A stretch of DNA of 64,000 bases, taken from NCBI RefSeq assembly GCF_947498515.1, contig NZ_CANMKO010000001.1:310001-374000 (forward strand), written 5' to 3'. Shown here piece after piece: positions 41,135 to 49,196 of this stretch (positions are counted from its first letter, which is position 1; each line of letters begins with the position of its first letter). Source of the DNA: an uncultured Pelagimonas sp. GTDB lineage: Bacteria > Pseudomonadota > Alphaproteobacteria > Rhodobacterales > Rhodobacteraceae. Made by a program: the position numbers and the translations under genes. The notes below the pieces were generated by a model, which was not told the DNA's origin, ran no database searches, and saw only the letters and a program-made list of their open reading frames with translations.

Positions 41135-41683
41135 ATGATGGATTTCTTCGCCAAACACGCCGGTCACAGTGACAAGCCAAAGGCTCTGGTAACCCGGCGG
41201 AGCGCTTTGGCCGGGCTTGCCGTTTTGCCGCTGCTCGGAGGGCGGGCTTGGGCGAAAGAGATCATTGATTTGGACTGGGCTGATCTCGCCTCCGAGGATC
41301 AAATCAGTGTTCCCTATTCGTTGCGCGGCGAGATTGACCATACCACCGCCCCGCTGTCGCGCCTGCAACCGGCATCCGGGCAAGTGCGACCAGATTGGAA
41401 TGGCAAAACCGTCCGTATGCGGGGCTTTGTCGTGCCGATAGATTTCACTGGATCGGGGGTCACGGCTTTTATCTTGGTGCCGTTCGTTGGTGCCTGTGTG
41501 CATGTGCCGCCACCGCCCGCAAACCAATTGGTTTTTGTCACTACAAAAACCCCTTTTGAAAGCTCCGGGCTTTTTGAGGCGGTCTATGTGACGGGGCAAT
41601 TCGGCGTGTCCTCGTTGACCACCGAATTCGCGGATGTTGGCTATGCCATGGCGGCCGACAAGATTGAGCCCTTTTCCTTTTGA
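41135..41683 (+). CDS. DUF3299 exported protein (Zrg locus), copy 2
   Basis: A 182-residue paralogue of the preceding gene. The N-terminus has a twin-arginine-like signal (TRRSALAGLAVLPLLGG). The domain shows DLDWADLASED, MRGFVVPIDF and VPFVGACVHVPPPPANQLVFV, the same motif as copy 1. About 50 bp separate the two genes, and both probably belong to the same zinc operon. AGAGGTGG precedes the start; a second ATG immediately follows the first. Confidence 0.88.
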   Translation: MMDFFAKHAGHSDKPKALVTRRSALAGLAVLPLLGGRAWAKEIIDLDWADLASEDQISVPYSLRGEIDHTTAPLSRLQPASGQVRPDWNGKTVRMRGFVVPIDFTGSGVTAFILVPFVGACVHVPPPPANQLVFVTTKTPFESSGLFEAVYVTGQFGVSSLTTEFADVGYAMAADKIEPFSF

Positions 41684-41799
41684 CCACTGCTTTTGGTGGC
41701 GCTGCGTTGCCAAACCTTCACAATTCGCATGGCTGGATTGACTTGATCCTGCCGCGACAACCTGTCAGGTTCGATCAATTAAAAACAAAAGGAAAAACA

Positions 41800-43284
41800 A
41801 TGCAGGATAAAGCCGCAGAATTGCAGATCGTATCGCCTCAGGCACCGATGGCCGAAAGTTTCGAAGACCCAAGGGCCGCCGTCGATAGGTTGATCGAGCT
41901 ATATGAAACCGCGTCGGTGTTTTTGCGCGACCATTTCATGTCTGCGATGGCAAAGGGGCATCCCGGCGTTCGCTACCGGGCGTTTTATCCTGAAATCCGT
42001 ATCACCACGACAAGCTTTGCTAAGGTCGATAGTCGGCTGAGCTTTGGCCATGTCACCTCGCCTGGGTGCTATGCGGCGACGGTCACACGGCCGCGGATGT
42101 TCCGCCACTATCTTCGTCAACAGATTGGCCTGTTGTTCCACAATCACGGCGTCAAAGTCCAGATCGGCGTTTCAAACACCCCTATGCCGGTGCATTTCGC
42201 CGTTGCTAACTTTCCTGACATCAATGTCCCTCAAGAAGGGGCAGGGGCCTTTGTGCTGCGCGATGTGTTTGATGTACCCGATCTGGAAACCACCAATGAT
42301 GACATTGTAAATGGCGTCGCTGATCCGGCCCCGGGCGAACCGGCCCCATTGGCCCCGTTCACGGCGCAACGGGTGGACTATTCCCTAGCGCGGTTGGCGC
42401 ATTACACCGCCACTGATCCCGAACATTTCCAGAACCATGTGCTCTTCACCAACTACCAATTCTATGTGTCTGAGTTCGAAGCCTATGCGCGCGAACAGCT
42501 GGCCGATCCGACGAGCGGTTACACCAGTTTTGTCAGCACCGGAAATGCCGAGATTACAACCGCGGACGGTGAGCTTCCGAGCGCAGTGCGTATGCCGCAA
42601 ATGCCGACCTATCACCTGAAACGCGAAGGTGGGGCGGGCATCACCTTGGTGAATATCGGTGTGGGGCCGTCAAACGCCAAAACCGCCACCGATCACATCG
42701 CGGTCTTGCGTCCGCATGCGTGGTTGATGGTTGGCCATTGTGCTGGCCTTCGCAATTCCCAGAGCCTTGGGGATTTTGTTCTGGCCCATGCCTATCTGCG
42801 CGAAGACAAAGTTTTGGATGCTGATTTGCCGGTTTGGGTGCCAATCCCGGCCTTGGCGGAGATCCAAATTGCGTTGGAACAAGCGGTGGCGCAGGAAACC
42901 CAGCTTGAAGGGTATGACCTTAAGCGGGTCATGCGGACCGGCACCGTTGCCACGGTGGATAACCGCAATTGGGAGCTGCGCGAACATAGCGGGCCGGTGC
43001 AACGGCTAAGCCAATCGCGTGCCATTGCCCTAGACATGGAAAGCGCCACGATCGCCGCCAATGGGTTTCGATTCCGTGTGCCTTATGGAACGCTGCTTTG
43101 TGTGTCGGACAAACCGCTTCACGGCGAGCTGAAATTGCCCGGAATGGCGTCTGACTTCTATAAAACACAGGTCGCGCGACACCTGATGATAGGGATTCGG
43201 GCGATGGAAAAACTCCGGGAGATGCCTCTGGAACGCATTCACAGCCGGAAGTTGCGTAGTTTTGAGGAGACTGCATTCCTTTGA
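41800..43284 (+). CDS. amn: AMP nucleosidase
   Basis: A 494-residue enzyme that splits AMP into adenine and ribose 5-phosphate in the cytoplasm. Matches to Amn include the N-terminal region (VRYRAFYPEIRITT; FGHVTSPGCYAATVTRPRMF, cited in part) and the phosphorylase-like C-terminal domain (HIAVLRPHAWLMVGHCAGLR; ALDMESATIAANGFRFRVPY, with the conserved DMES; YGTLLCVSDKPLHGELKLPG). The chosen start MQDKAAELQI has AAAGGA upstream; an upstream in-frame ATG lies at the end of the DUF3299 gene. Link to zinc is not obvious. Confidence 0.92.
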   Translation: MQDKAAELQIVSPQAPMAESFEDPRAAVDRLIELYETASVFLRDHFMSAMAKGHPGVRYRAFYPEIRITTTSFAKVDSRLSFGHVTSPGCYAATVTRPRMFRHYLRQQIGLLFHNHGVKVQIGVSNTPMPVHFAVANFPDINVPQEGAGAFVLRDVFDVPDLETTNDDIVNGVADPAPGEPAPLAPFTAQRVDYSLARLAHYTATDPEHFQNHVLFTNYQFYVSEFEAYAREQLADPTSGYTSFVSTGNAEITTADGELPSAVRMPQMPTYHLKREGGAGITLVNIGVGPSNAKTATDHIAVLRPHAWLMVGHCAGLRNSQSLGDFVLAHAYLREDKVLDADLPVWVPIPALAEIQIALEQAVAQETQLEGYDLKRVMRTGTVATVDNRNWELREHSGPVQRLSQSRAIALDMESATIAANGFRFRVPYGTLLCVSDKPLHGELKLPGMASDFYKTQVARHLMIGIRAMEKLREMPLERIHSRKLRSFEETAFL

Positions 43285-43416
43285 CGCCGGGGAAAGTGTC
43301 AGGATTCGCTATATTTTAAAGGTTTTCTGCACACGAATTGTTGTGTTTTCCTGCTACATCCTGTTTATTCCGGCCACAGGGGCCCAAAGAGTTGGGCAGT
43401 GAAGGAGACCATTCAA

Positions 43417-43707
43417 ATGGCGAATAAACCCATGACAAAAACTCAGCTGGTTGCTGCACTGGCTGAAAAAATGGACGCAGATAAAAAGACCGCGGGCGCG
43501 GCTCTGGAAGCTGTTGTCGACATCATCACCTCCGAAGTTTCGGCTGGTGGCGCTGTGACCCTGCCGGGTGTTGGCAAAATCTATTGCCGTGAACGTCCTG
43601 AGCGTATGGTTCGCAACCCTGCCACTGGTGAGCAGTTCAAGAAAGAAGCAGACAAGCAGGTCAAAATGACCATTGCGAAGGCGCTGAAAGATAGCGTTAA
43701 CGCCTAA
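43417..43707 (+). CDS. HU-family DNA-binding protein
   Basis: A 96-residue histone-like protein. It begins MANKPMTKTQLVAALAEKMD and contains VTLPGVGKIYCRERPERMVR followed by NPATGEQFKK, the beta-arm region of HU. GAAGGAG lies seven bases before the ATG. A terminator follows. Roseobacters often carry several HU paralogues; this one has a somewhat unusual arm (YCRERPER) compared with canonical HU. Confidence 0.9.
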   Translation: MANKPMTKTQLVAALAEKMDADKKTAGAALEAVVDIITSEVSAGGAVTLPGVGKIYCRERPERMVRNPATGEQFKKEADKQVKMTIAKALKDSVNA

Positions 43708-43729
43708 GTCTACGTCCTTCGGGAATTGA

Positions 43730-43760
43730 AAAGGGTCGCGTTTCGCGGCCCTTTTTGTTT
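43730..43760 (+). terminator. Terminator after the HU gene
   Basis: Stem AGGGTCGCG-ttt-CGCGGCCCT (one T-G pair) followed by TTTTTG. Confidence 0.88.
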
Positions 43761-43767
43761 GCGCGCT

Positions 43768-44670
43768 TTAGCTTAGGTTGGCTTCAAAGAAATTTAACGT
43801 CCGCGTCCAAGCCAGTGTCGCTGCGTCTTCGTCGTAGCGTGGGGTGGTGTCGTTGTGAAACCCATGATTGACCTCCGGGTAGAAATGCACGCTGAACTGT
43901 TTTTGATGTTCTTTTAGGGCATCCGAATAGGCATCCCAGCCTTCGTTGATGCGTTTGTCGAGACCGGCGTAATGGATCATCAAGGGGGCCTTTATCGCCG
44001 GGACATCACTTGCCGACGGTTGGCGGCCGTAAAACGGGACGGATGCGGCCAGTTCGGGATAGGCAACGGCCAAGGCATTGCAGACACCCCCGCCATAGCA
44101 AAATCCGACGGCACCAACCTTGCCCGTGCTGTCGGGGTGGTCACGTAGAAATTCGAAGGCGGCAAAGAAGTCTTCCATCAGTTTGGCACGGTCCAATTCG
44201 CGCTGCATGGTGCGGCCTTCTTCATCGGTGCCGGGATAGCCGCCAAGCGGAGTTAGCCCGTCGGGGCCAAAGGCGAGGTAACCGGCCTTGGCGGTGCGGC
44301 GCACCACGTCTTCGATATAGGGGTTGAGGCCGCGGTTTTCGTGAACCACCAGCACGGCAGGGAGTTTTCCGGTGGCATTGGCAGGGCGCGCCATGAGACC
44401 GCGCATTGTGCCATGACCTTCAGGGCTTGGGTATTCGGTGACCTCTGTCACAATTTCTGGATCATCGGGCGCGACCTGTTCGGCCCAAGCATAGTTGGGT
44501 TGGAGCTGTTCCAGAAGCATGGCCCCGGTGACGCCCGCGGCGGCATATTTTCCGGCCTGACTCATGAAATCTCGTTTGGTGATTTTGCCATGCACATATC
44601 CGTCGAATATTTCCAAAATGCGCTGATCGAAATCTTTGGCTTTCTTGCGGGGGGGCGGGGACTTTGTCAT
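43768..44670 (-). CDS. Dienelactone hydrolase family protein
   Basis: A 300-residue alpha/beta hydrolase. It has [20 protein letters not shown], typical of the family, the nucleophile elbow GFCYGGG with catalytic Cys, and a C-terminal [17 protein letters not shown] with the catalytic His. Residues 1-45 carry [20 protein letters not shown], a Tat-like or membrane-proximal stretch seen in this subgroup. The start [10 protein letters not shown] was chosen (GGAG upstream). Physiological substrate unknown. It is convergent with HU. Confidence 0.87.
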   Translation of the reverse strand: MTKSPPPRKKAKDFDQRILEIFDGYVHGKITKRDFMSQAGKYAAAGVTGAMLLEQLQPNYAWAEQVAPDDPEIVTEVTEYPSPEGHGTMRGLMARPANATGKLPAVLVVHENRGLNPYIEDVVRRTAKAGYLAFGPDGLTPLGGYPGTDEEGRTMQRELDRAKLMEDFFAAFEFLRDHPDSTGKVGAVGFCYGGGVCNALAVAYPELAASVPFYGRQPSASDVPAIKAPLMIHYAGLDKRINEGWDAYSDALKEHQKQFSVHFYPEVNHGFHNDTTPRYDEDAATLAWTRTLNFFEANLS

Positions 44671-44832
44671 GTGAGGCTCCGGGTTGGTCGCGGGTTTGGC
44701 GGCATCTGCCGAGGCAAATGCTAACACGCAGATTGGATTATGGAGATCACGGAATTGTGTGGACGGTCGGGGGCGCTTGTTGAGGTCGAGCAAGCTCGAC
44801 CCAACCTCGCCCCACCCGCCGTCCCATCGGCG

Positions 44833-45528
44833 CTAGATCGCTTGTAAATTGGTCTTTTGCTGACCGGAGGTGTCAAAATTGGACGGGTCGAGCCAGCGTT
44901 CAAAGCGGGTGCGCAGCTCTGGCCATTCACTATCGAGGATAGAAAACCACGCGGTATCGCGGTTGCGACCCTTGTATATGGTCGCTTGTCGGAACGTCCC
45001 CTCATAAGTGAAGCCGAGCCGTGCCGCCGCCGCTTTGGACCCGGCATTCAGTGCATCGCACTTCCATTCATAGCGCCGATAGCCAAGGTCAAATGCTCGG
45101 CGCATCATCATAAACATGACTTCTGTGGCGATGGCTTGTTTCTGCATCAGGGGCGAAAAATGTATGTAACCGACTTCGATGCTTCCGACATCTGGGGTGA
45201 TGCGTAGGTATGAGCAAAAGCCCAAGGCCTGGCCATCCAATGTCTGGATTGTATAGAGCTGAGGGTCGGTGCTGGTTTCTTTGGCGCGACACCACGCCTT
45301 GGCGTCTTCATGATTGGTCCAGGGATCATCCGGTAGATAGGTCCAGCCGCGGCCGTCGGGATCGTTCGCAAAGGCATCAAATAGCCCGTCCGAATGAGTT
45401 TCGGCCAGCGGGACGAGCTGACCGAAGCGCCCCACAAGGGCGGTATGAGGTGGAACGGGACAAGGGAATACCCCGTCCACCTTATGCCCCACCGGTTGCC
45501 CGGTGGACGATATGTTACCCAAAGACAC
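44833..45528 (-). CDS. GNAT-family N-acetyltransferase
   Basis: A 231-residue acetyltransferase resembling the RimJ/RimL-like group. Features: a leading segment (GQPVGHKVDGVFPCPVPPHT), the GNAT core with LGFCSYLRITPDVGSIEVGY and IGYIHF-type strand 4, motif A QKQAIATEVMFMMMRRAFDL, and AAAARLGFTYEGTFRQATIY. The substrate is unknown. The start is uncertain: a GTG (chosen) with GGAG ten bases upstream overlaps the 3' end of the taurine aminotransferase gene by 14 bp; an ATG 15 codons earlier would overlap by 59 bp. It may be cotranscribed with that aminotransferase. Confidence 0.83.
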   Translation of the reverse strand: MSLGNISSTGQPVGHKVDGVFPCPVPPHTALVGRFGQLVPLAETHSDGLFDAFANDPDGRGWTYLPDDPWTNHEDAKAWCRAKETSTDPQLYTIQTLDGQALGFCSYLRITPDVGSIEVGYIHFSPLMQKQAIATEVMFMMMRRAFDLGYRRYEWKCDALNAGSKAAAARLGFTYEGTFRQATIYKGRNRDTAWFSILDSEWPELRTRFERWLDPSNFDTSGQQKTNLQAI

Positions 45529-46903
45529 GCCCCAATGCTCCGTCGACGGCTGTGATGATTTCGTCGATATCATCCTTAGTCGCGATCAGAGCAGGTGAGA
45601 AGCACAAGGTGTTGTTAAAGCCCGGCAAAGAGCGGTTGGTAGCACCGATGATGACCCCTTGGCCCATGCAATCGCCCACCACCGCTTGGACTTTCTTCTC
45701 ATCCATTGGCGCGCGGGTATCGTGATCGGTGACAAGCTCGGCCCCAAGGAACAGACCCTTGCCGCGCACATCGCCGATAACCTTGTGCTTGTCTTGCAGA
45801 ACCGAGAGCTGATCAAGCATGTAGTCGCCCATATCGGTGCAGTTTTGCAGTAGGTTTTCGTCTTCGATGATGCGCATGTTTTCCATTGCCGCCGCCGGAC
45901 CGGCGGTACAACCGCCAAATGTCGAGATGTCGCGGAAGTAGTTCATTGGGTCATCAGAATCATCTTTGAACAGGTCAAAGACCTTTTCCGATGTGGTCAA
46001 ACAGGCAATCGCCGCATAGCCTGAGGCCACGCCTTTGGCCATTGTCACCATGTCGGGTTCGATGCCGTATTGCTGGTAGCCAAACCATTTGCCTGTCCGG
46101 CCAACGCCGCAAACCACTTCGTCGATATGCAGCAGGATATCGTATTTCTTGCAGATTTCCTGAACGCGCTGCCAATAGCCTTCGGGCGGGGTGATGACGC
46201 CGCCGCCTGCTGTCACTGGCTCAAGGCAAAGTGCACCAACGGTATCGGGACCTTCGCGAAGAATGACTTCTTCGATCTGATTGGCCGCCCATTCGCCGTA
46301 GTTGTCGACGGGTGCTCCCTGATCGCCAGCGCGATATTCAAGGCAATGCGGAACGCGGACAAACCCCGGAGTATAGGGACCATACTGCGCGCCGCGCTCG
46401 TCCTGACCACCCGCGCTTAGGCAGGCAATTGTGGTGCCATGATAGTCACGGTCGCGGTACAGAACCTTGTGCTTTTTGCCGCCATAACGCTTGTGCGCAA
46501 TCTGGCGTACCATTTTAAAGGCTTTCTCATTCGCCTCGGACCCCGAGTTGCAGTAGTAAACGCGGGTCTGTCCCGGCATTTTCGAGATCAGCTTTTCGGC
46601 ATAAAGCGCGCCGGGGATCGACCCGGCCGAGCCTGCAAAATAAGGCAGTTTGATCAGCTGATCGGCAACCGCTTTGACAATGCTTTCGCGGCCGTAGCCA
46701 ACGTTGACGGTCCAAACGCCACCCGACACCGCATCAAGATGCTCTTTGCCGTGCTGATTCCAAACCCGCATGCCTTTGCCTTCGACAATAATGTTGGGGT
46801 CTTTGGATTCGAATTGCTTGTGCTGGGTCAGGTGGTGCCAGACGTGGGCCTTATCGGCCTCAACAACGTGGCTCAGATCGTTCTGGGAATAGGTACCATC
46901 CAT
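45515..46903 (-). CDS. tpa: Taurine-pyruvate aminotransferase
   Basis: A 462-residue class III PLP aminotransferase that converts taurine and pyruvate to sulfoacetaldehyde and alanine. Family motifs: NSGSEANEKAFKMVRQIAHK, GTTIACLSAGGQ, LHIDEVVCGVGRTGKWFGYQ, and the PLP lysine in MVTMAKGVASGY. The N-terminal MDGTYSQNDLSH and length match Tpa. AGGAGG precedes the chosen ATG. It is divergent from the tauABC genes across 365 bp. The next enzymes of taurine dissimilation, sulfoacetaldehyde acetyltransferase (xsc) and phosphotransacetylase, are not in this window. Confidence 0.93.
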   Translation of the reverse strand: MDGTYSQNDLSHVVEADKAHVWHHLTQHKQFESKDPNIIVEGKGMRVWNQHGKEHLDAVSGGVWTVNVGYGRESIVKAVADQLIKLPYFAGSAGSIPGALYAEKLISKMPGQTRVYYCNSGSEANEKAFKMVRQIAHKRYGGKKHKVLYRDRDYHGTTIACLSAGGQDERGAQYGPYTPGFVRVPHCLEYRAGDQGAPVDNYGEWAANQIEEVILREGPDTVGALCLEPVTAGGGVITPPEGYWQRVQEICKKYDILLHIDEVVCGVGRTGKWFGYQQYGIEPDMVTMAKGVASGYAAIACLTTSEKVFDLFKDDSDDPMNYFRDISTFGGCTAGPAAAMENMRIIEDENLLQNCTDMGDYMLDQLSVLQDKHKVIGDVRGKGLFLGAELVTDHDTRAPMDEKKVQAVVGDCMGQGVIIGATNRSLPGFNNTLCFSPALIATKDDIDEIITAVDGALGRVFG

Positions 46904-47268
46904 TGTAGGGGCCTCCTGCTTTCTGTGAAAATGACGGACTTTGCCGGACTTAGGCACAAGAGCCTGAAAGACGGGCAGCCAATAGGGCCAGAGATTGCCT
47001 TGATGTATGGCCAGTTAGTCTCATTAATGGGCATAATCGCCAATTCCATTTTTCGAAATATGTTATTTTTCAAATTATTAGCGGTTTTGCGGTACGATTT
47101 TTTCGCTACGCTACGTAAATGGCCGATCGGAAAAAACATTGATCCGATGCTCATTTTCCGTTCGGATCAAGGTGAGCGCCACACAAAGTGGGGCCAAGGT
47201 TGCTGGATGAACAGCTCCGACAATAACTGCGCCGCAACAAACGCCGGTGCCAATAGGGAGAATACGAC
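46904..47268. other. 365-bp divergent tpa-tauA control region
   Basis: No gene is visible. It holds the divergent promoters of tpa and tauABC. The central 47025-47100 part is strikingly AT-rich, while 47139-47170 holds an inverted repeat (separate entry). A MocR-type taurine regulator (TauR), common at such loci, is not encoded in this window. Confidence 0.6.
47139..47170. promoter_or_regulatory. Inverted repeat upstream of tauA
   Basis: Perfect nine-base arms TTGATCCGA and TCGGATCAA with a 14-base spacer, about 100 bp before the tauA ATG. It could be a regulator site or a leader hairpin; a match to a known taurine operator was not recognised. Confidence 0.4.
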
Positions 47269-48267
47269 ATGACGTACAAAACATATTTGAAAGGTGCTGC
47301 TGCCGGTTTGGCTGTTCTTGCAGGAACACAGGCGGCGATGGCGGATGGCCACGGGTTGACCGTTGGTTACTTCCTCGAATGGCCTATGCCATTTGAATAC
47401 GCCAAAGCCACTGGCATGTATGACGAAGCGCTCGGCACCGAAGTGAAATGGGTGAGCTTTGACACCGGAACCGCAATGTCGGCGGCAATGGCGTCGGGTG
47501 ACGTTCAGATTTCAGTAAGCCAGGGCCTGCCACCTTTTGTGGTTGCCACAAGCGCGGGTCAGGATTTGCAGATCCTCGACGTCGCGGTGAGCTACTCTGA
47601 CAATGATAACTGTGTTGTCGCAGAAGCCCTTGAAGTTGATAAGGATTCCGCCGGTGAACTGGCCGGTAAAAAGGTTGCCGTTCCTCTCGGCACCGCGGCG
47701 CACTATGGTTTCCTCAAGCAGATGAATCATTTCGGTGTTGATCCTGCGGGCATGGAAATTGTTGATATGGCCCCGGTTGATGGCGCTGCGGCCCTGTCGC
47801 AAGGCGCGGTTGACATGGCCTGTGGTTGGGGCGGCGGTCTGCGCCGGATGCTTGATCACGGCAACGTTCTTTTGACCGGTGCCGAGAAAGAAGAGCTCGG
47901 TATTCTGGTATTTGACGTCACATCGGCTCCGTCTGGGTGGGTTGCTGAGAACTCCGACACGGTTGCGACCTTCCTTGATGTGACGGCCAAAGCCAATGCC
48001 ATGTGGAATGCTGGCGACAAAACCGCCGAAATGCTTCCAGTGATCGCCAAGGATGCGGGCATGGAAGAAGATGCCGCGATGGCGTCTCTGTCTACCTTTA
48101 CCTTCCCATCTCTTGACGATCAGCTGAGCGAAAAGTGGCTTGGTGGTGGTGCACAAGAGTTCATGAAAGGTGTGGCGGATGTGTTTGTTCAGGCCGGAGC
48201 CATTGATGGCGCGCTGGATAGCTATTCGGACAACGTCAATGCCGGTCCTCTTGGGTCGCTGAAGTAA
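47269..48267 (+). CDS. tauA: Taurine ABC transporter substrate-binding protein
   Basis: A 332-residue periplasmic solute-binding protein with a signal peptide (about residues 1-25, ending in TQAAMA-DG) and a SsuA/TauA/NMT1 fold beginning LTVGYFLEWPMPFEYAKATG. It binds taurine for import. The Shine-Dalgarno AGGGAG lies nine bases before the ATG. It is followed by three RNA hairpins and then tauBC, and divergent from tpa, which fits a dedicated taurine uptake and degradation locus. Confidence 0.93.
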   Translation: MTYKTYLKGAAAGLAVLAGTQAAMADGHGLTVGYFLEWPMPFEYAKATGMYDEALGTEVKWVSFDTGTAMSAAMASGDVQISVSQGLPPFVVATSAGQDLQILDVAVSYSDNDNCVVAEALEVDKDSAGELAGKKVAVPLGTAAHYGFLKQMNHFGVDPAGMEIVDMAPVDGAAALSQGAVDMACGWGGGLRRMLDHGNVLLTGAEKEELGILVFDVTSAPSGWVAENSDTVATFLDVTAKANAMWNAGDKTAEMLPVIAKDAGMEEDAAMASLSTFTFPSLDDQLSEKWLGGGAQEFMKGVADVFVQAGAIDGALDSYSDNVNAGPLGSLK

Positions 48268-48281
48268 ACGTATCGCAAGTT

Positions 48282-48355
48282 CCGAGGGGTGCAACACTGC
48301 GTCCCTCGGGGCTAAAAATCGTGAACGATTTTTGCAAAACTCATGCATGAGTTTT
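48282..48355 (+). promoter_or_regulatory. Three tandem intercistronic hairpins between tauA and tauB
   Basis: CCGAGGG...CCCTCGG (48282-48309), AAAAATCG-tgaa-CGATTTTT (48314-48333) and the 20-bp palindrome AAAACTCATGCATGAGTTTT (48336-48355) follow the tauA stop in a row. They likely protect the tauA mRNA 3' end, letting the binding protein be made in excess of the transporter. Confidence 0.75.
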
Positions 48356-48389
48356 GTTCCCGTCCCCTTTTAGCATAAGGCCAGCTTGA

Positions 48390-49196
48390 ATGAGCGGACT
48401 ATCCATTGAAAATCTGTCCATGCGTTTCGATTTGCCCAACGGCTCTTCGGTCCAAGCGCTCAAGGACGTCTCGCTGCAACTCGCCGAAGGTGAGCTTCTC
48501 AGCGTGCTGGGCCCCTCGGGCTGCGGCAAAACCACATTATTGAACATCGCCGCAGGGTTTCTTGCGCCAACGGGTGGGGCCATTCGGATGAATGGTCACG
48601 AGGTCCACGGGCCCGATGCCGAACGCGGCATGGTCTTTCAGCGGGGGGCCTTGTTCGAATGGATGAGCGTGCGTGAAAACGTCAGCTTTGGCCCACGCAT
48701 GGCTGGGCAGCGCGAATCCCAATATGGCGAAGAGGTCGATCACCTCTTGGAAATCGTCGGTCTGCAAGACTTCAAGGAAAAGGCAATTTACGAATTGTCC
48801 GGCGGGATGCAGCAGCGTGTTGCACTGGCCCGTTGTCTTGCCAATCATCCCGATGTCATCTTGATGGACGAACCGCTTGGTGCGCTTGACGCGTTGACGC
48901 GCGAGAAAATGCAAAGCCTCGTCCTGAAGCTTTGGAAAGAGACCGGCAAGACCATCATCCTTATCACCCACTCGGTTGAAGAGGCGCTTTTGCTTGGCGA
49001 ACGCCTGTTGGTTATGGCGCCGCGTCCCGGCCGTATTCACCGCGAATACCGCCTTCCATTTGCGGATTTGGGCGTCGGGCAGGACCTTCGCGAGGTCAAA
49101 AAACACCCTGAGTTTGCCGAAAAACGCGAAGAGATTCTCAGCATGATCTGGGACATGGAAGAAGAAATTATGGGACGCACGGAGGAATCGGCATGA
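48390..49196 (+). CDS. tauB: Taurine ABC transporter ATP-binding protein
   Basis: A 268-residue ABC ATPase of the SsuB/TauB class. Walker A LGPSGCGKTTLLN, Q-loop MVFQRGALFEW, signature ELSGGMQQRVALARCLA, Walker B VILMDEPLGALDALTRE, and switch histidine ILITHSVEEALLL. It powers taurine import with TauC. Its stop overlaps the tauC start by four bases (ATGA). Confidence 0.93.
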   Translation: MSGLSIENLSMRFDLPNGSSVQALKDVSLQLAEGELLSVLGPSGCGKTTLLNIAAGFLAPTGGAIRMNGHEVHGPDAERGMVFQRGALFEWMSVRENVSFGPRMAGQRESQYGEEVDHLLEIVGLQDFKEKAIYELSGGMQQRVALARCLANHPDVILMDEPLGALDALTREKMQSLVLKLWKETGKTIILITHSVEEALLLGERLLVMAPRPGRIHREYRLPFADLGVGQDLREVKKHPEFAEKREEILSMIWDMEEEIMGRTEESA

